64,000 bases of DNA from Lysinibacillus sp. JNUCC-52 (GTDB lineage: Bacteria; Bacillota; Bacilli; Bacillales_A; Planococcaceae), in NCBI RefSeq assembly GCF_015999545.1, contig NZ_CP065546.1, positions 2,946,001 to 3,010,000 on the forward strand, given 5' to 3'. The position numbers and the translations under genes were made by a program. The notes under the pieces were generated by a model that was given only the letters and a program-made list of their open reading frames with translations, searched no databases and was not told where the DNA came from. Positions within the stretch are counted from its first letter, which is position 1, and each line of letters begins with the position of its first letter. Shown piece by piece: positions 9,315-20,201 of this stretch.

Positions 9315-9815
9315 ATGAGCAAAGCAATCGAAAACAAACAATCACAAGTGCAAGAAATCACTGAAAAATTCCAAGGCGCTGCTTCTGTAGTAGTTGTGGA
9401 TTACCGTGGTCTTAATGTTGCACAAGTGACTGAACTTCGTAAACAACTTCGTGAAGCTGGTGTTGAGTTCAAAGTTTACAAAAACACTTTAACTCGTCGT
9501 GCTGCTGAAGCTGCTGGCGTTGAAGGAATCAATGAAGTATTAACTGGTCCTAACGCAATCGCGTTCTCATCTGAAGATGTTGTAGCCCCTGCTAAAATCA
9601 TCAACGAGTTCGCTAAGAAAAACGAAGCTTTAGAAATTAAAGCGGGTATCATTGAAGGTACAATCTCTTCTGTTGAAGATGTTAAAGCACTTGCAGAACT
9701 TCCATCACGCGAAGGTCTTCTTTCAATGCTTTTATCTGTACTTCAAGCTCCAGTGCGCAACTTCGCACTTGCAACAAAAGCTGTTGCAGAACAAAAAGAA
9801 GAACAAGGCGCGTAA
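9315..9815 (+). CDS. rplJ: 50S ribosomal protein L10
   Basis: Base of the ribosomal stalk; the C-terminal helix binds L7/L12 dimers. It has 166 residues with the conserved N-terminal segment '[20 protein letters not shown]' and '[13 protein letters not shown]'. TAGGAGGTGTCATC precedes the ATG. Expression should be controlled by the leader directly upstream. Confidence 0.97.
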   Translation: MSKAIENKQSQVQEITEKFQGAASVVVVDYRGLNVAQVTELRKQLREAGVEFKVYKNTLTRRAAEAAGVEGINEVLTGPNAIAFSSEDVVAPAKIINEFAKKNEALEIKAGIIEGTISSVEDVKALAELPSREGLLSMLLSVLQAPVRNFALATKAVAEQKEEQGA

Positions 9816-9888
9816 TTCCTTACGTCGCATAACTTCTGCGGCTTGACCGCAAAAAACTAAAACCATATCCAATTAGGAGGAAATTATA

Positions 9889-10248
9889 ATGAACAAAGAG
9901 CAAATCTTAGAAGCTATCAAAGCTATGACAGTTCTTGAATTAAACGATTTAGTAAAAGCTATCGAAGAAGAATTCGGTGTAACAGCTGCTGCTCCAGTAG
10001 CAGTAGTTGCTGGCGGTGCTGCTGCAGCTGAAGAAAAAACAGAATTCGACGTAGTATTAGCATCTGCTGGTGCTGAAAAAATCAAAGTAATCAAAGTGGT
10101 TCGCGAAATCACTGGTTTAGGTCTTAAAGAAGCTAAAGAAGTTGTAGATAACGCTCCTAAAGCTCTTAAAGAAGGCGTTTCTAAAGATGAAGCTGAACAA
10201 ATCAAAGCTAAACTTGAAGAAGTTGGCGCATCTGTAGAAGTTAAGTAA
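9889..10248 (+). CDS. rplL: 50S ribosomal protein L7/L12
   Basis: Multicopy stalk protein that recruits and activates translational GTPases. It has 119 residues: an N-terminal dimerisation helix, an Ala/Val-rich hinge at about residues 34-50, and the C-terminal factor-binding domain with '[20 protein letters not shown]'. TTAGGAGGAAAT precedes the ATG. It lies 73 bases after rplJ and is followed by a terminator. Confidence 0.97.
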   Translation: MNKEQILEAIKAMTVLELNDLVKAIEEEFGVTAAAPVAVVAGGAAAAEEKTEFDVVLASAGAEKIKVIKVVREITGLGLKEAKEVVDNAPKALKEGVSKDEAEQIKAKLEEVGASVEVK

Positions 10249-10273
10249 TCTCGTATTACTTTTATACAAAAGG

Positions 10274-10302
10274 AAGCTCGTCATTGTGGCGAGCTTTTTC
10301 TT
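10274..10302 (+). terminator. Terminator after rplL
   Basis: AAGCTCG at 10274-10280 pairs with CGAGCTT at 10290-10296 around a nine-base loop, followed by TTTTC. Confidence 0.75.
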
Positions 10303-10322
10303 CATTCTGAGGAGGCGTGAAA

Positions 10323-10925
10323 ATGTCAGATCACTATTATACAAGTAAGCCTCAAACTGAAAGTAAACCTCGTCACTGGACGTTCAAGTTACTTGGGCAT
10401 ACGTTTTCCTTTGAAACGGATGCAGGTGTATTTAGTAAAAGCGAAGTAGATTTTGGATCCCGTGTATTAATAGATGCGTTTCAAATGCCAGATGTAGATG
10501 GTGCGATTTTTGATGTAGGCTGTGGCTATGGACCAATTGGATTATCAATTGCCAAGACGAATCCTGAGCGCACTGTTTTAATGATGGATATTAATGAACG
10601 AGCGGTTGCGCTTTCTCAAAAAAATGCGCAAGTAAACGGTGTTCAAAATGTACGAATATTTGTCAGTGACGGACTATCGAATGTAGATGATGAGGCGAAG
10701 GCTGCAGCTATTTTAACCAATCCTCCAATTCGGGCAGGAAAGGACACGGTTTTCCGCTTTTACGATGGTGCTTATAACAAGTTAGTGACTTCTGGAGAGC
10801 TATGGGTAGTAATTCAGAAGAAGCAAGGTGCGCCATCAACGGTTAGCTATTTAGAAGAAAAATTTTCTGAAGTCGATGTTGTGGAGAAGAAAAAAGGATA
10901 CTGGATAGTGCGTGCAAAAAAATAA
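10323..10925 (+). CDS. Class I SAM methyltransferase, RsmC-like (YbxB)
   Basis: Likely 16S rRNA guanine-N2 methyltransferase, the counterpart of B. subtilis YbxB between rplL and rpoB. It has 200 residues. The SAM-binding motif I is 'IFDVGCGYGPIGLSIA', and the catalytic motif is 'LTNPPIRAG' (NPPxxxG type, as in RsmC/RsmD amino-methyltransferases). ATG 10323 is seven bases after GGAGG; the GTG at 10317 is too close to the ribosome site. The exact target base is inferred from family. Confidence 0.88.
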   Translation: MSDHYYTSKPQTESKPRHWTFKLLGHTFSFETDAGVFSKSEVDFGSRVLIDAFQMPDVDGAIFDVGCGYGPIGLSIAKTNPERTVLMMDINERAVALSQKNAQVNGVQNVRIFVSDGLSNVDDEAKAAAILTNPPIRAGKDTVFRFYDGAYNKLVTSGELWVVIQKKQGAPSTVSYLEEKFSEVDVVEKKKGYWIVRAKK

Positions 10926-10944
10926 ATGAAATATGTATAAAATA

Positions 10945-10981
10945 TTGACTTGACAAAACGGCTATGATAATATGATACAAT
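10945..10981 (+). promoter_or_regulatory. Promoter region of rpoB
   Basis: Overlapping hexamers: TTGACT at 10945-10950 with TAATAT at 10968-10973 (17 bases), or TTGACA at 10950-10955 with TATGAT at 10971-10976 (15 bases) or TACAAT at 10976-10981 (20 bases). The region clearly looks like a sigma-A promoter, but the exact pairing cannot be decided by eye. Confidence 0.6.
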
Positions 10982-11068
10982 GCAAAAATATTATTTTGAG
11001 GTCGTGTGCCCTTTTGGTATATGAATGATTTTATATGGGTATACTTGCCAAGATAAGTTTAGTTAACC

Positions 11069-11103
11069 GAAAATGAGATCTTTTGAAGACTCGTTTTCTT
11101 TTT
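11069..11103 (+). terminator. Terminator-like hairpin in the rpoB leader
   Basis: GAAAATGAG at 11069-11077 and TCTT at 11079-11082 pair with AAGACTCGTTTTC at 11086-11098 (13 bp, one bulged A, one G-U), then TTTTTG. It lies downstream of the rpoB promoter and 73 bases before the rpoB start. It could end ybxB transcripts or attenuate rpoB transcription. Confidence 0.65.
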
Positions 11104-11175
11104 GTCTTTCGAAATCATACACTATTTGGATGATTTTGCAAAGACCTAATATCGCTTTATTGAGGGGTGAATGAG

Positions 11176-14100
11176 TTGACAGGTCAACTAGTTCAGTACG
11201 GACAACACCGCCAGCGTAGAAGCTTTGCGCGTATTAAAGAGGTGCTTGAGCTTCCAAATCTGATTGAGATTCAAACGGCGTCTTACGAGTGGTTCCTTGA
11301 AGAAGGTTTACGTGAAATGTTCCGTGACATTTCGCCGATCGAGGACTTTACAGGTAATCTTTCATTAGAATTCATCGATTATTCTTTAGGTGATCCTAAA
11401 TATGATGTCGATGAGTGTAAAGAGCGAGATGTTACTTACGCAGCTCCATTACGCGTGAAAGTACGTCTTTACAACAAAGAAACAGACGAAGTGAAAGAAC
11501 AAGATGTATTCATGGGTGACTTCCCATTAATGACAGAAACAGGTACGTTCATTATTAACGGTGCTGAACGTGTTATCGTTTCACAATTAGTTCGATCACC
11601 AAGTGTGTATTTCCATGATAAAACTGATAAAAACGGTAAAAAAGGCTTCGGTGCAACTGTAATTCCAAACCGTGGTGCTTGGTTAGAATATGAAACTGAC
11701 GCGAAGGATGTAGTGTATGTACGTATTGATCGTACTCGTAAGCTACCAGTAACAGTGTTACTTCGTGCATTAGGTTTCGGTTCAGATCAAGAGATTATCG
11801 ATATTATCGGTGATAACGAGTATTTACGTAATACGCTAGAAAAGGATAACTCTGAAAGTACTGAAAAAGCACTTTTAGAAATCTACGAGCGTTTACGCCC
11901 AGGTGAACCACCAACAGTAGAAAGTGCGAAAAGTTTATTATATTCTCGTTTCTTTGATGCTAAGCGCTATGATTTAGCGAACGTTGGTCGTTACAAAATG
12001 AACAAAAAGCTTCACATTAAAAATCGTTTATTCAACCAAACGATTGCTGAAACGCTTGTTGATCCAGAAACAGGCGAAATTTTAGTAGAGAAGGGCACTG
12101 TGCTTGATCGTCGTACTTTAGATAAGATTTTACCTTACCTAGAGGATTCTTCTAAAGGCATTGGCTACCGCACTTTATCACAAGTTGGCGGAGTACTTGA
12201 AGATGACGTTACAATCCAATCTATTAAAATTTATGCTCCTAAAGATGAAGCGCAAAAAGAAATCAATGTTATTGGCAATGCCTACATTGACGAAGAAGTG
12301 AAGAATATTACACCTGCTGATGTATTATCTTCAGTAAGTTATTTCTTCAACCTACTTTACCAAGTAGGAGCAACAGATGATATTGACCATTTAGGTAACC
12401 GTCGTCTTCGCTCTGTTGGTGAGTTATTACAAAACCAATTCCGTATCGGTTTATCTCGTATGGAACGTGTTGTACGTGAGCGTATGTCTATCAATGATAC
12501 AGCCGCTATCGTACCGCAACAATTAATCAATATTCGTCCAGTAATTGCATCTATTAAAGAATTCTTTGGTAGCTCTCAATTATCTCAATTCATGGACCAA
12601 ACAAACCCACTAGCAGAATTAACGCATAAACGTCGTCTATCTGCATTAGGGCCTGGTGGTTTAACGCGTGAGCGTGCTGGTTTCGAAGTACGTGACGTTC
12701 ACTATTCTCACTATGGTCGTATGTGTCCAATCGAAACACCTGAGGGTCCGAACATTGGTTTAATCAACTCGCTGTCTTCATTCGCGAAAGTAAATAAATT
12801 TGGTTTCATTGAAACGCCATATCGTCGTATTGATCACGAAACTGGCCAAGTAACAGATCAAATTGATTACTTAACAGCTGACGAAGAAGATAACTACTAT
12901 GTAGCGCAAGCGAACTCGCCATTAAATCCAGACGGTACATTTACTAACGAAGAAGTTGTAGGTCGTTTCCGTGGGGATAACACAGTTTTCAATAAGGCTC
13001 AAATGGACTATATGGACGTATCTCCTAAACAAGTAGTTTCTGCAGCGACTGCATGTATTCCGTTCTTAGAAAACGATGACTCTAACCGTGCGCTTATGGG
13101 TGCCAACATGCAACGTCAAGCGGTTCCTCTTTTAAATCCAGAAGCTCCGTTTGTTGGTACTGGTATGGAACACGTAGATGCGCGTGACTCTGGTGCGGCT
13201 GTAGTAGCGAAATACGATGGTATTGTGGAGCATGTTGAAGCTCGTTCAATCCATGTGCGTCGCATTGAAACAGTTGATGGTAAAGAAGTTAAAGGCGATT
13301 TAACAAAATATAAATTACAAAAATTCATTCGTTCAAACCAAGGTACTTCATACAACCAACGCCCACTTGTAAAAGTTGGCGAGCGTGTGAAACCTCGCGA
13401 TATTTTAGCAGACGGTCCATCTATGGAAAACGGTGAACTTGCTTTAGGTCGTAACGTACTTGTTGCTTTCATGACTTGGAACGGGTTCAACTATGAGGAT
13501 GCTGTTATTATGAGTGAGCGCCTTGTAAAAGACGATGTATATACTTCAGTTCATATTGAAGAATACGAGTCAGAATCTCGTGATACAAAATTAGGGCCTG
13601 AAGAAATTACACGCGACATTCCAAACGTTGGGGAAGATGCACTTCGTAACTTAGACGAACGTGGTATTATCCGTATCGGTGCGGAAGTACGCGATGGTGA
13701 TATTCTTGTAGGTAAAGTAACGCCTAAAGGGGTTACAGAATTAACAGCTGAAGAGCGCTTATTACATGCAATCTTTGGTGAAAAGGCACGTGAAGTTCGT
13801 GATACTTCATTACGCGTACCACATGGTGCGGGCGGTATCATCCTTGACGTTAAAGTATTTAACCGTGAAGACGGCGATGAGTTACCACCAGGTGTTAACC
13901 AATTAGTTCGTGCTTACATTGTTCAAAAACGTAAAATCCGCGTTGGGGACAAAATGGCCGGACGACATGGTAACAAAGGGGTTATCTCTCGTATCTTACC
14001 GGAAGAGGATATGCCATTTATGCCAGATGGTACTCCTGTCGATATCATGTTAAACCCATTAGGTGTACCTTCTCGTATGAATATCGGACAAGTTTTAGAG

Positions 14101-14742
14101 TTACACTTAGGTATGGCTTCTCGTTACTTAGGTGTTCATATGGCAACACCAGTATTTGATGGTGCCAACGAAGAAGATGTTTGGGAAACAATGGAAGAAG
14201 CAGGGATGAACCGTGATGGTAAAACAATCCTGTATGATGGACGTTCAGGTGAACCTTTCGATAACCGTGTATCTGTTGGGATCATGTACATGATCAAACT
14301 TGCGCACATGGTTGACGATAAACTTCACGCACGTTCAACAGGTCCTTACTCACTTGTTACACAACAACCACTTGGTGGTAAAGCGCAGTTCGGTGGACAA
14401 CGCTTTGGTGAGATGGAAGTATGGGCACTTGAAGCATACGGTGCAGCATACACACTTCAAGAAATTTTAACTGTTAAATCCGATGACGTTGTTGGTCGTG
14501 TGAAAACATACGAGGCTATCGTTAAAGGTGAAAGCGTACCAGAGCCTGGCGTTCCAGAATCATTCAAAGTATTGATTAAAGAACTACAATCTCTTGGTAT
14601 GGATGTTAAAATGTTAACAATCAATGATGAAGAAGTAGAGCTTCGCGATTTAGACGAAGAAGAAGATCTTCAACCTGCGGACGCACTTAATATTGCGCCA
14701 CAACCAGAAACAGAAGAAGAGCCAGTAGAGTCTTTTGAATAA
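11176..14742 (+). CDS. rpoB: RNA polymerase beta subunit
   Basis: Catalytic subunit of RNA polymerase. It has 1188 residues from TTG 11176, eight bases after GAGGGG; B. subtilis RpoB also starts with the same MTGQLVQYG sequence. The GTG at 11167 overlaps the ribosome site and would add three residues. The rifampicin-resistance region reads '[20 protein letters not shown]' then '[12 protein letters not shown]', with no typical resistance substitution. Other landmarks are 'MRTRR'-free Gram-positive architecture and '[13 protein letters not shown]' near the active site. The acidic C-terminal tail is short. A terminator-like hairpin separates it from rpoC. Confidence 0.98.
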   Translation: MTGQLVQYGQHRQRRSFARIKEVLELPNLIEIQTASYEWFLEEGLREMFRDISPIEDFTGNLSLEFIDYSLGDPKYDVDECKERDVTYAAPLRVKVRLYNKETDEVKEQDVFMGDFPLMTETGTFIINGAERVIVSQLVRSPSVYFHDKTDKNGKKGFGATVIPNRGAWLEYETDAKDVVYVRIDRTRKLPVTVLLRALGFGSDQEIIDIIGDNEYLRNTLEKDNSESTEKALLEIYERLRPGEPPTVESAKSLLYSRFFDAKRYDLANVGRYKMNKKLHIKNRLFNQTIAETLVDPETGEILVEKGTVLDRRTLDKILPYLEDSSKGIGYRTLSQVGGVLEDDVTIQSIKIYAPKDEAQKEINVIGNAYIDEEVKNITPADVLSSVSYFFNLLYQVGATDDIDHLGNRRLRSVGELLQNQFRIGLSRMERVVRERMSINDTAAIVPQQLINIRPVIASIKEFFGSSQLSQFMDQTNPLAELTHKRRLSALGPGGLTRERAGFEVRDVHYSHYGRMCPIETPEGPNIGLINSLSSFAKVNKFGFIETPYRRIDHETGQVTDQIDYLTADEEDNYYVAQANSPLNPDGTFTNEEVVGRFRGDNTVFNKAQMDYMDVSPKQVVSAATACIPFLENDDSNRALMGANMQRQAVPLLNPEAPFVGTGMEHVDARDSGAAVVAKYDGIVEHVEARSIHVRRIETVDGKEVKGDLTKYKLQKFIRSNQGTSYNQRPLVKVGERVKPRDILADGPSMENGELALGRNVLVAFMTWNGFNYEDAVIMSERLVKDDVYTSVHIEEYESESRDTKLGPEEITRDIPNVGEDALRNLDERGIIRIGAEVRDGDILVGKVTPKGVTELTAEERLLHAIFGEKAREVRDTSLRVPHGAGGIILDVKVFNREDGDELPPGVNQLVRAYIVQKRKIRVGDKMAGRHGNKGVISRILPEEDMPFMPDGTPVDIMLNPLGVPSRMNIGQVLELHLGMASRYLGVHMATPVFDGANEEDVWETMEEAGMNRDGKTILYDGRSGEPFDNRVSVGIMYMIKLAHMVDDKLHARSTGPYSLVTQQPLGGKAQFGGQRFGEMEVWALEAYGAAYTLQEILTVKSDDVVGRVKTYEAIVKGESVPEPGVPESFKVLIKELQSLGMDVKMLTINDEEVELRDLDEEEDLQPADALNIAPQPETEEEPVESFE

Positions 14743-14795
14743 TGGATAAGGTTAAGTTCACATTCGTGTGAAGGGTCAAACTTATTTTTCAAATT

Positions 14796-14830
14796 AGTCG
14801 GGCAGGATTTAACGCCCTGCTCGACTTTTC
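14796..14830 (+). terminator. Terminator-like hairpin between rpoB and rpoC
   Basis: AGTCGGGCAGG at 14796-14806 pairs with CCTGCTCGACT at 14816-14826 (11 bp, one G-U), loop ATTTAACGC, followed by TTTTCTTT. It is as strong as other terminators in this window, yet it lies between two genes that normally share a transcript. Confidence 0.75.
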
Positions 14831-14947
14831 TTTATGAATGAAATCAATCTATTTTTAATCTTTTGTCAAAAGGTATTTTTGCAAACGATTGTCGAGCTGC
14901 GTAAAAGAGTCTTTATAAAGACCTATAACTAGAGGGAGGTAGGCTCC

Positions 14948-17900
14948 TTGATAGACGTTAATGAATTTGAATATATGAAAATTGGTTTAGCATCCCCTGA
15001 CAAGATTCGTTCTTGGTCATATGGTGAAGTAAAAAAACCAGAAACAATTAACTATCGTACATTAAAACCAGAAAAAGATGGTTTATTCTGTGAACGTATT
15101 TTCGGTCCTACGAAAGACTGGGAATGTCACTGTGGTAAATACAAACGTGTTCGCTATAAAGGCGTAGTTTGTGACCGTTGTGGCGTTGAAGTAACACGTG
15201 CAAAAGTTCGTCGTGAACGTATGGGTCACATCGAATTAGCTGCACCAGTTTCTCATATTTGGTACTTCAAAGGTATTCCAAGCCGTATGGGTCTTATTTT
15301 AGATATGTCTCCACGTGCTTTAGAAGAAGTAATTTACTTCGCATCTTACGTTGTAATTGAACCAGGTGCTACTAACTTAGAGAGCAAGCAATTACTTTCT
15401 GAAAAAGAGTACCGTGCATACCGTGAAAAATTCGGTGCAACTTTCGAAGCAGCAATGGGTGCAGAAGCAATCAAAAGGCTTCTTGGTAAAATCGATCTTG
15501 AAGATGAAACTCATTCTTTAAAAGAGGAGTTAAAATCAGCACAAGGTCAACGCCGTACACGTGCGATTAAACGTCTTGAAGTAGTAGAATCATTCCGTAA
15601 CTCAGGTAACTCTCCAGAGTGGATGATTTTGGATGTACTACCTGTTATTCCACCGGAGCTTCGTCCAATGGTTCAATTAGATGGTGGTCGTTTTGCAACA
15701 TCTGACTTAAATGATTTATATCGTCGTGTAATCAACCGTAACAACCGTTTAAAACGTTTATTAGATCTTGGAGCACCAAGCATTATCGTTCAAAACGAAA
15801 AACGTATGTTACAAGAAGCTGTTGATGCATTAATCGATAACGGTCGTCGTGGTCGTCCAGTAACTGGCCCAGGTAACCGTCCGTTAAAATCTCTTTCACA
15901 TATGTTAAAAGGGAAACAAGGTCGTTTCCGTCAAAACTTACTTGGTAAACGTGTAGACTATTCTGGTCGTTCTGTTATCGTAGTAGGTCCTAACTTAAAA
16001 ATGTACCAATGTGGTCTACCAAAGGAAATGGCGATTGAGCTATTTAAACCTTTCGTAATGAAAGAATTAGTAGAACGTGGTCTTGCGCATAATATTAAAT
16101 CTGCTAAACGTAAAATCGAACGTTTAAACAACGACGTATGGGACGTTTTAGAAGATGTAATCCGTGAGCATCCAGTATTACTAAACCGTGCACCAACGCT
16201 TCACCGTCTTGGTATCCAAGCGTTTGAACCAACACTTGTTGAAGGCCGTGCAATCCGTCTTCACCCATTAGTATGTACAGCTTACAACGCTGACTTCGAT
16301 GGTGACCAAATGGCGGTTCACGTACCATTATCAGCTGAAGCACAAGCTGAAGCTCGTCTTTTAATGCTTGCTGCACAAAACATCCTAAACCCGAAAGATG
16401 GTAAACCTGTTGTAACACCATCTCAAGATATGGTATTAGGTAACTATTATTTAACACTTGAGCGCGAAGATGCTCGTGGTGAAGGTTCAATTTTCTATGG
16501 ACCAAACGAAGTTTTAATCGCATATGATACAGGTCATGTTCACTTGCATACACGTATCGCGATCAAAGCAAGTTCACTGAACAACCCAACGTTTACAGAA
16601 GAACAAAATAACATGTTCTTACTAACAACTGTGGGTAAAGTAATCTTTAACGAAATCTTGCCTGAATCATTCCCGTTCATTAACGAACCTACTGATTTCA
16701 ACTTAGAGCAAGTAACACCAGAAAAATACTTCGCTAATTTAACAATTGACGAAGAAACTTTAGCAGAGCTTGAAGCAGATGCTGCATACAGCCAATTAGA
16801 TGAAAAAGGTAAAGTAGAGGCACAACGTTCAGCAGTACTACGCAAACATTTTGCATCAGTACCTGTTGTAAACCCATTCCGCAAGAAATTCTTAGGAAAT
16901 ATCATTGCAGAAGTGTTTAAACGTTTCCACATTACTGAAACATCTAAAATGCTTGACCGCATGAAAAACTTAGGTTTCAAATACTCAACTCGCGCTGGTA
17001 TCACTGTTGGTGTATCTGACATCGTGGTATTACCAGACAAAGGTGAAATCCTAGCTGAAGCACAAGAGAAAGTAGATAAAGTTCAAGCGCAATTCCGTCG
17101 TGGTTTCATTACAGAAGAAGAGCGTTATGACCGTGTTATCTCTAGCTGGAGTGCAGCGAAAGATGAAATTCAATCAAAACTGATGAAGTCACTTGAGAAA
17201 ACGAACCCTATCTTCATGATGTCTGACTCAGGTGCCCGTGGTAACGCATCTAACTTTACACAGTTAGCTGGTATGCGTGGTCTGATGGCCAACCCGGCTG
17301 GTCGTATTATCGAACTTCCAATCAAATCTTCATTCCGTGAAGGTTTAACAGTATTGGAATACTTCATCTCAACACATGGTGCTCGTAAAGGTCTTGCCGA
17401 TACAGCCCTAAAAACTGCCGATTCAGGTTACTTAACACGTCGTCTTGTTGACGTTGCACAAGATGTAATCGTTCGTGAAGATGATTGTGGAACTGACCGC
17501 GGCTTAACTATCGGAGCGTTAATGGAAGGTACAGAACTAATCGAAGCGTTAGACGAACGTATTGTTGGTCGTCATACGAAGAAAACGATTTTCCATCCAG
17601 AAACAGGCGATGTAATTTTAGAAAAAGACGGTTTAATCGACCAAGATGTCGCGCGTGTTATTACAGAAGCAGGTATCGAGGAAGTAACAATCCGTTCAGC
17701 ATTCACATGTAATACAAAACATGGTGTATGTAAAAAATGTTACGGCATGAACTTAGCAACTGGTGAAAAAGTTGAAGTTGGGGAAGCTGTTGGTATTATT
17801 GCTGCTCAATCAATCGGTGAACCAGGTACTCAGTTAACAATGCGTACATTCCATACAGGTGGGGTAGCTGGAGACGATATTACTCAAGGTCTTCCACGTA

Positions 17901-18634
17901 TCCAAGAGATTTTCGAAGCACGTAATCCAAAAGGTCAATCTGTCATTTCTGAGATTGCTGGTACGGTTTCAGATATTACTGAAATTCGTGAAGGTCTAAA
18001 AGAAATTACAGTTCAAGGTGACGTAGAAACTCGTAAATACCAAGCACCATATAATGCACGTCTGAAAGTTATCGAAGGTGACTCAATCGAACGTGGTCAA
18101 GTATTAACAGAAGGTTCTATCGATCCAAAACAATTATTAAAAGTAAAAGACGTTTCAACAGTTCAAGAATATTTACTAAAAGAAGTACAAAAAGTATACC
18201 GTATGCAAGGGGTAGAAATTGGAGACAAACATATCGAAGTAATGGTACGTCAAATGCTTCGTAAAGTTCGTGTAATCGAAGCTGGTGATACAGAATTATT
18301 ACCTGGTTCATTATTAGATATTCACCAATTCTCAGAGGCAAATGTAGATGCTGTTATGAACGGCAAAAACCCTGCAACTTGTCGCCCAGTAATTCTAGGT
18401 ATTACTAAAGCTTCACTAGAAACTGAATCATTCTTATCTGCTGCATCATTCCAAGAAACAACTCGTGTGTTAACAGATGCTGCAATTAAAGGTAAACGTG
18501 ATGAACTTCTAGGATTAAAAGAGAACGTAATTATTGGTAAACTTGTTCCAGCAGGTACTGGTATGCAACGTTATCGTCAAATCCGCATTGAAAAAGATGA
18601 GCTTGACGCAGAAGATTTAGTTTCTGCTGAATAA
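14948..18634 (+). CDS. rpoC: RNA polymerase beta' subunit
   Basis: Catalytic subunit with 1228 residues. The start is TTG 14948 ('[10 protein letters not shown]'), preceded by GAGGGAGGTAG. The N-terminal zinc ribbon holds '[19 protein letters not shown]', the active-site loop is 'NADFDGDQM', the trigger loop lies in '[16 protein letters not shown]', and the second zinc site includes '[11 protein letters not shown]'. Compared with B. subtilis RpoC as I recall it (1199 residues), about 30 extra residues lie around residues 588-645, between '[15 protein letters not shown]' and '[11 protein letters not shown]'. Confidence 0.98.
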   Translation: MIDVNEFEYMKIGLASPDKIRSWSYGEVKKPETINYRTLKPEKDGLFCERIFGPTKDWECHCGKYKRVRYKGVVCDRCGVEVTRAKVRRERMGHIELAAPVSHIWYFKGIPSRMGLILDMSPRALEEVIYFASYVVIEPGATNLESKQLLSEKEYRAYREKFGATFEAAMGAEAIKRLLGKIDLEDETHSLKEELKSAQGQRRTRAIKRLEVVESFRNSGNSPEWMILDVLPVIPPELRPMVQLDGGRFATSDLNDLYRRVINRNNRLKRLLDLGAPSIIVQNEKRMLQEAVDALIDNGRRGRPVTGPGNRPLKSLSHMLKGKQGRFRQNLLGKRVDYSGRSVIVVGPNLKMYQCGLPKEMAIELFKPFVMKELVERGLAHNIKSAKRKIERLNNDVWDVLEDVIREHPVLLNRAPTLHRLGIQAFEPTLVEGRAIRLHPLVCTAYNADFDGDQMAVHVPLSAEAQAEARLLMLAAQNILNPKDGKPVVTPSQDMVLGNYYLTLEREDARGEGSIFYGPNEVLIAYDTGHVHLHTRIAIKASSLNNPTFTEEQNNMFLLTTVGKVIFNEILPESFPFINEPTDFNLEQVTPEKYFANLTIDEETLAELEADAAYSQLDEKGKVEAQRSAVLRKHFASVPVVNPFRKKFLGNIIAEVFKRFHITETSKMLDRMKNLGFKYSTRAGITVGVSDIVVLPDKGEILAEAQEKVDKVQAQFRRGFITEEERYDRVISSWSAAKDEIQSKLMKSLEKTNPIFMMSDSGARGNASNFTQLAGMRGLMANPAGRIIELPIKSSFREGLTVLEYFISTHGARKGLADTALKTADSGYLTRRLVDVAQDVIVREDDCGTDRGLTIGALMEGTELIEALDERIVGRHTKKTIFHPETGDVILEKDGLIDQDVARVITEAGIEEVTIRSAFTCNTKHGVCKKCYGMNLATGEKVEVGEAVGIIAAQSIGEPGTQLTMRTFHTGGVAGDDITQGLPRIQEIFEARNPKGQSVISEIAGTVSDITEIREGLKEITVQGDVETRKYQAPYNARLKVIEGDSIERGQVLTEGSIDPKQLLKVKDVSTVQEYLLKEVQKVYRMQGVEIGDKHIEVMVRQMLRKVRVIEAGDTELLPGSLLDIHQFSEANVDAVMNGKNPATCRPVILGITKASLETESFLSAASFQETTRVLTDAAIKGKRDELLGLKENVIIGKLVPAGTGMQRYRQIRIEKDELDAEDLVSAE

Positions 18635-18647
18635 CTTAAACAAAAGC

Positions 18648-18686
18648 TCCGAAGAGATGGTAAAAGCGCCCTCTCTTCGGACTTTT
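18648..18686 (+). terminator. Terminator after rpoC
   Basis: TCCGAAGAGA at 18648-18657 pairs perfectly with TCTCTTCGGA at 18672-18681, followed by CTTTTT. Confidence 0.85.
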
Positions 18687-18698
18687 TAAAGATATTAG

Positions 18699-18727
18699 TT
18701 GACAGTAGAAATTGATAATGATAATAT
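18699..18727 (+). promoter_or_regulatory. Sigma-A promoter of the L7Ae-like gene and str operon
   Basis: TTGACA at 18699-18704 and TAATAT at 18722-18727 with a 17-base spacer, directly after the rpoC terminator. Confidence 0.75.
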
Positions 18728-18772
18728 ATTGAAGGTTGATAGTTAACTGTCTGTACTTCGGAGGATATGAAA

Positions 18773-19021
18773 ATGTCTTATGATAAAGTAAGGGCTAGTC
18801 AAACAATCATTGGTACAAAGCAAGCAGTAAAAGCAATGCAAGCTGGTTTAGTGAAAGAGCTTTTTGTGGCACTTGATGCAGACAATTGGGTAACCGATTC
18901 GGCCATATCTTTCGCGAGAGAAATCGGTATACCAGTTATTCTTGTCGAGTCTAAAAAGGAACTGGGCAAAGCCTGTGGAATCCATGTTGGAGCTGCAGTA
19001 GTTGCGATTGCTGTAGATTAG
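18773..19021 (+). CDS. rplGB: L7Ae-family kink-turn-binding protein (YbxF)
   Basis: Small RNA-binding protein of the L7Ae/L30e/Gadd45 family; B. subtilis YbxF binds kink-turns. It has 82 residues from ATG 18773, eight bases after GGAGG, and begins '[10 protein letters not shown]' like the B. subtilis protein; ATG 18767 lies too close to the ribosome site. The motif '[12 protein letters not shown]' and the C-terminal '[16 protein letters not shown]' match the family. It heads the str operon, as in B. subtilis. Confidence 0.9.
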   Translation: MSYDKVRASQTIIGTKQAVKAMQAGLVKELFVALDADNWVTDSAISFAREIGIPVILVESKKELGKACGIHVGAAVVAIAVD

Positions 19022-19119
19022 TTTTTGTGTATAAAACACAAAGACTTTGTTTTTACCCAAAAAATGAACCACCTGGATGTGTGGTATTAACAAGGAATAA
19101 ATGAAGGGAGGAAATACCG

Positions 19120-19539
19120 ATGCCTACAATTAACCAATTAGTACGTAAGCCTCGTCAATCTAAAATCACGAAATCAAAATCACCAGCGTTAAACAAAGGA
19201 TATAACTCATTTAAAAAATCTTTAACTGATGTTAAATCTCCACAAAAACGTGGTGTTTGTACTCGTGTAGGTACAATGACACCTCGTAAACCAAACTCAG
19301 CGTTACGTAAATACGCTCGTGTACGTTTAACTAACCAAATTGAGGTTACAGCTTATATCCCAGGTGAAGGCCACAACTTACAAGAGCACAGTGTTGTTCT
19401 TATCCGTGGCGGACGCGTAAAAGACTTAGCGGGTGTTCGTTACCATATCGTACGTGGTGCTCTTGATACAGCTGGTGTAAACGGTCGTTTACAATCACGT
19501 TCTAAATACGGAACAAAACGCCCTAAAGAAAAAAAATAA
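19120..19539 (+). CDS. rpsL: 30S ribosomal protein S12
   Basis: Decoding-centre protein. It has 139 residues. The streptomycin-relevant loops read '[15 protein letters not shown]' and '[14 protein letters not shown]', both with the wild-type lysines. GGGAGGAAATACC precedes the ATG. It is followed by a 149-base gap with nested helices before rpsG, longer than usual. Confidence 0.97.
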   Translation: MPTINQLVRKPRQSKITKSKSPALNKGYNSFKKSLTDVKSPQKRGVCTRVGTMTPRKPNSALRKYARVRLTNQIEVTAYIPGEGHNLQEHSVVLIRGGRVKDLAGVRYHIVRGALDTAGVNGRLQSRSKYGTKRPKEKK

Positions 19540-19573
19540 TTTAACACGTTAAGTGTTAACTAATGTTGAGTCT

Positions 19574-19649
19574 TACGTTGATATCACCAAAACTGAAATC
19601 ATGCTAGCTGATTTCGCAATAAGTGATAACTTCGTATAAGGCCAACGTA
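19574..19649 (+). promoter_or_regulatory. Nested-helix RNA element between rpsL and rpsG
   Basis: Three nested perfect helices: TACGTTG at 19574-19580 with CAACGTA at 19643-19649; TATCAC at 19582-19587 with GTGATA at 19623-19628; GAAATCA at 19595-19601 with TGATTTC at 19609-19615 around the loop TGCTAGC. There is no T tract, so it is not a terminator. In E. coli, S7 binds the S12-S7 intercistronic region to repress translation; a similar role here is a hypothesis. Confidence 0.55.
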
Positions 19650-19688
19650 TAAAAATAAATCGATAATTATTCGAAAGGAGGAAAACAC

Positions 19689-20159
19689 ATGCCTCGTAAA
19701 GGTCCTGTTTCCAAACGTGACGTGTTACCAGATCCAATTTATAATTCAAAACTAGTAACTCGTTTAATCAATAAAATGATGGTTGATGGTAAAAGAGGTA
19801 CTTCTCAAAAGATTTTATACGGTGCGTTCGAACTAGTTAAAGAACGTTCAGGTGAAAATCCAATCGAAGTATTCGAAGCTGCTCTAAACAACGTAATGCC
19901 AGTTCTTGAAGTACGTGCTCGCCGTGTTGGTGGTTCTAACTACCAAGTACCAGTTGAAGTTCGTCCAGAACGTCGTACTACTTTAGGTCTTCGTTACCTA
20001 GTTAACTATTCTCGTCTTCGTGGTGAAAAAACTATGGAAGAGCGTTTAGCTAACGAAATTCTAGATGCTTCTAACAACACTGGTGCATCAGTTAAGAAAC
20101 GTGAAGATATGCACAAAATGGCAGAAGCGAACAAAGCATTCGCTCACTACCGTTGGTAA
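19689..20159 (+). CDS. rpsG: 30S ribosomal protein S7
   Basis: Primary 16S-binding protein that organises the 30S head and contacts E-site tRNA. It has 156 residues, starting '[16 protein letters not shown]' and ending '[13 protein letters not shown]', as in B. subtilis. AAAGGAGGAAAACAC precedes the ATG. Confidence 0.97.
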   Translation: MPRKGPVSKRDVLPDPIYNSKLVTRLINKMMVDGKRGTSQKILYGAFELVKERSGENPIEVFEAALNNVMPVLEVRARRVGGSNYQVPVEVRPERRTTLGLRYLVNYSRLRGEKTMEERLANEILDASNNTGASVKKREDMHKMAEANKAFAHYRW

Positions 20160-20201
20160 TCTAAACATAGCATAAGCCCAATATGGAAGGAGAAATACCT
20201 A

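Noticed and set aside
12600..12660. Possible rifampicin-resistance change in RpoB
   Set aside because: The cluster reads as wild type at the positions I can recall.
13116..13841. Minus-strand frames of 124 and 96 residues within rpoB
   Set aside because: Antisense shadows of a highly conserved coding region; no promoter or ribosome site.
16104..17040. Minus-strand frames of 149 and 166 residues within rpoC
   Set aside because: Antisense to rpoC; the codon pattern follows the beta' frame.
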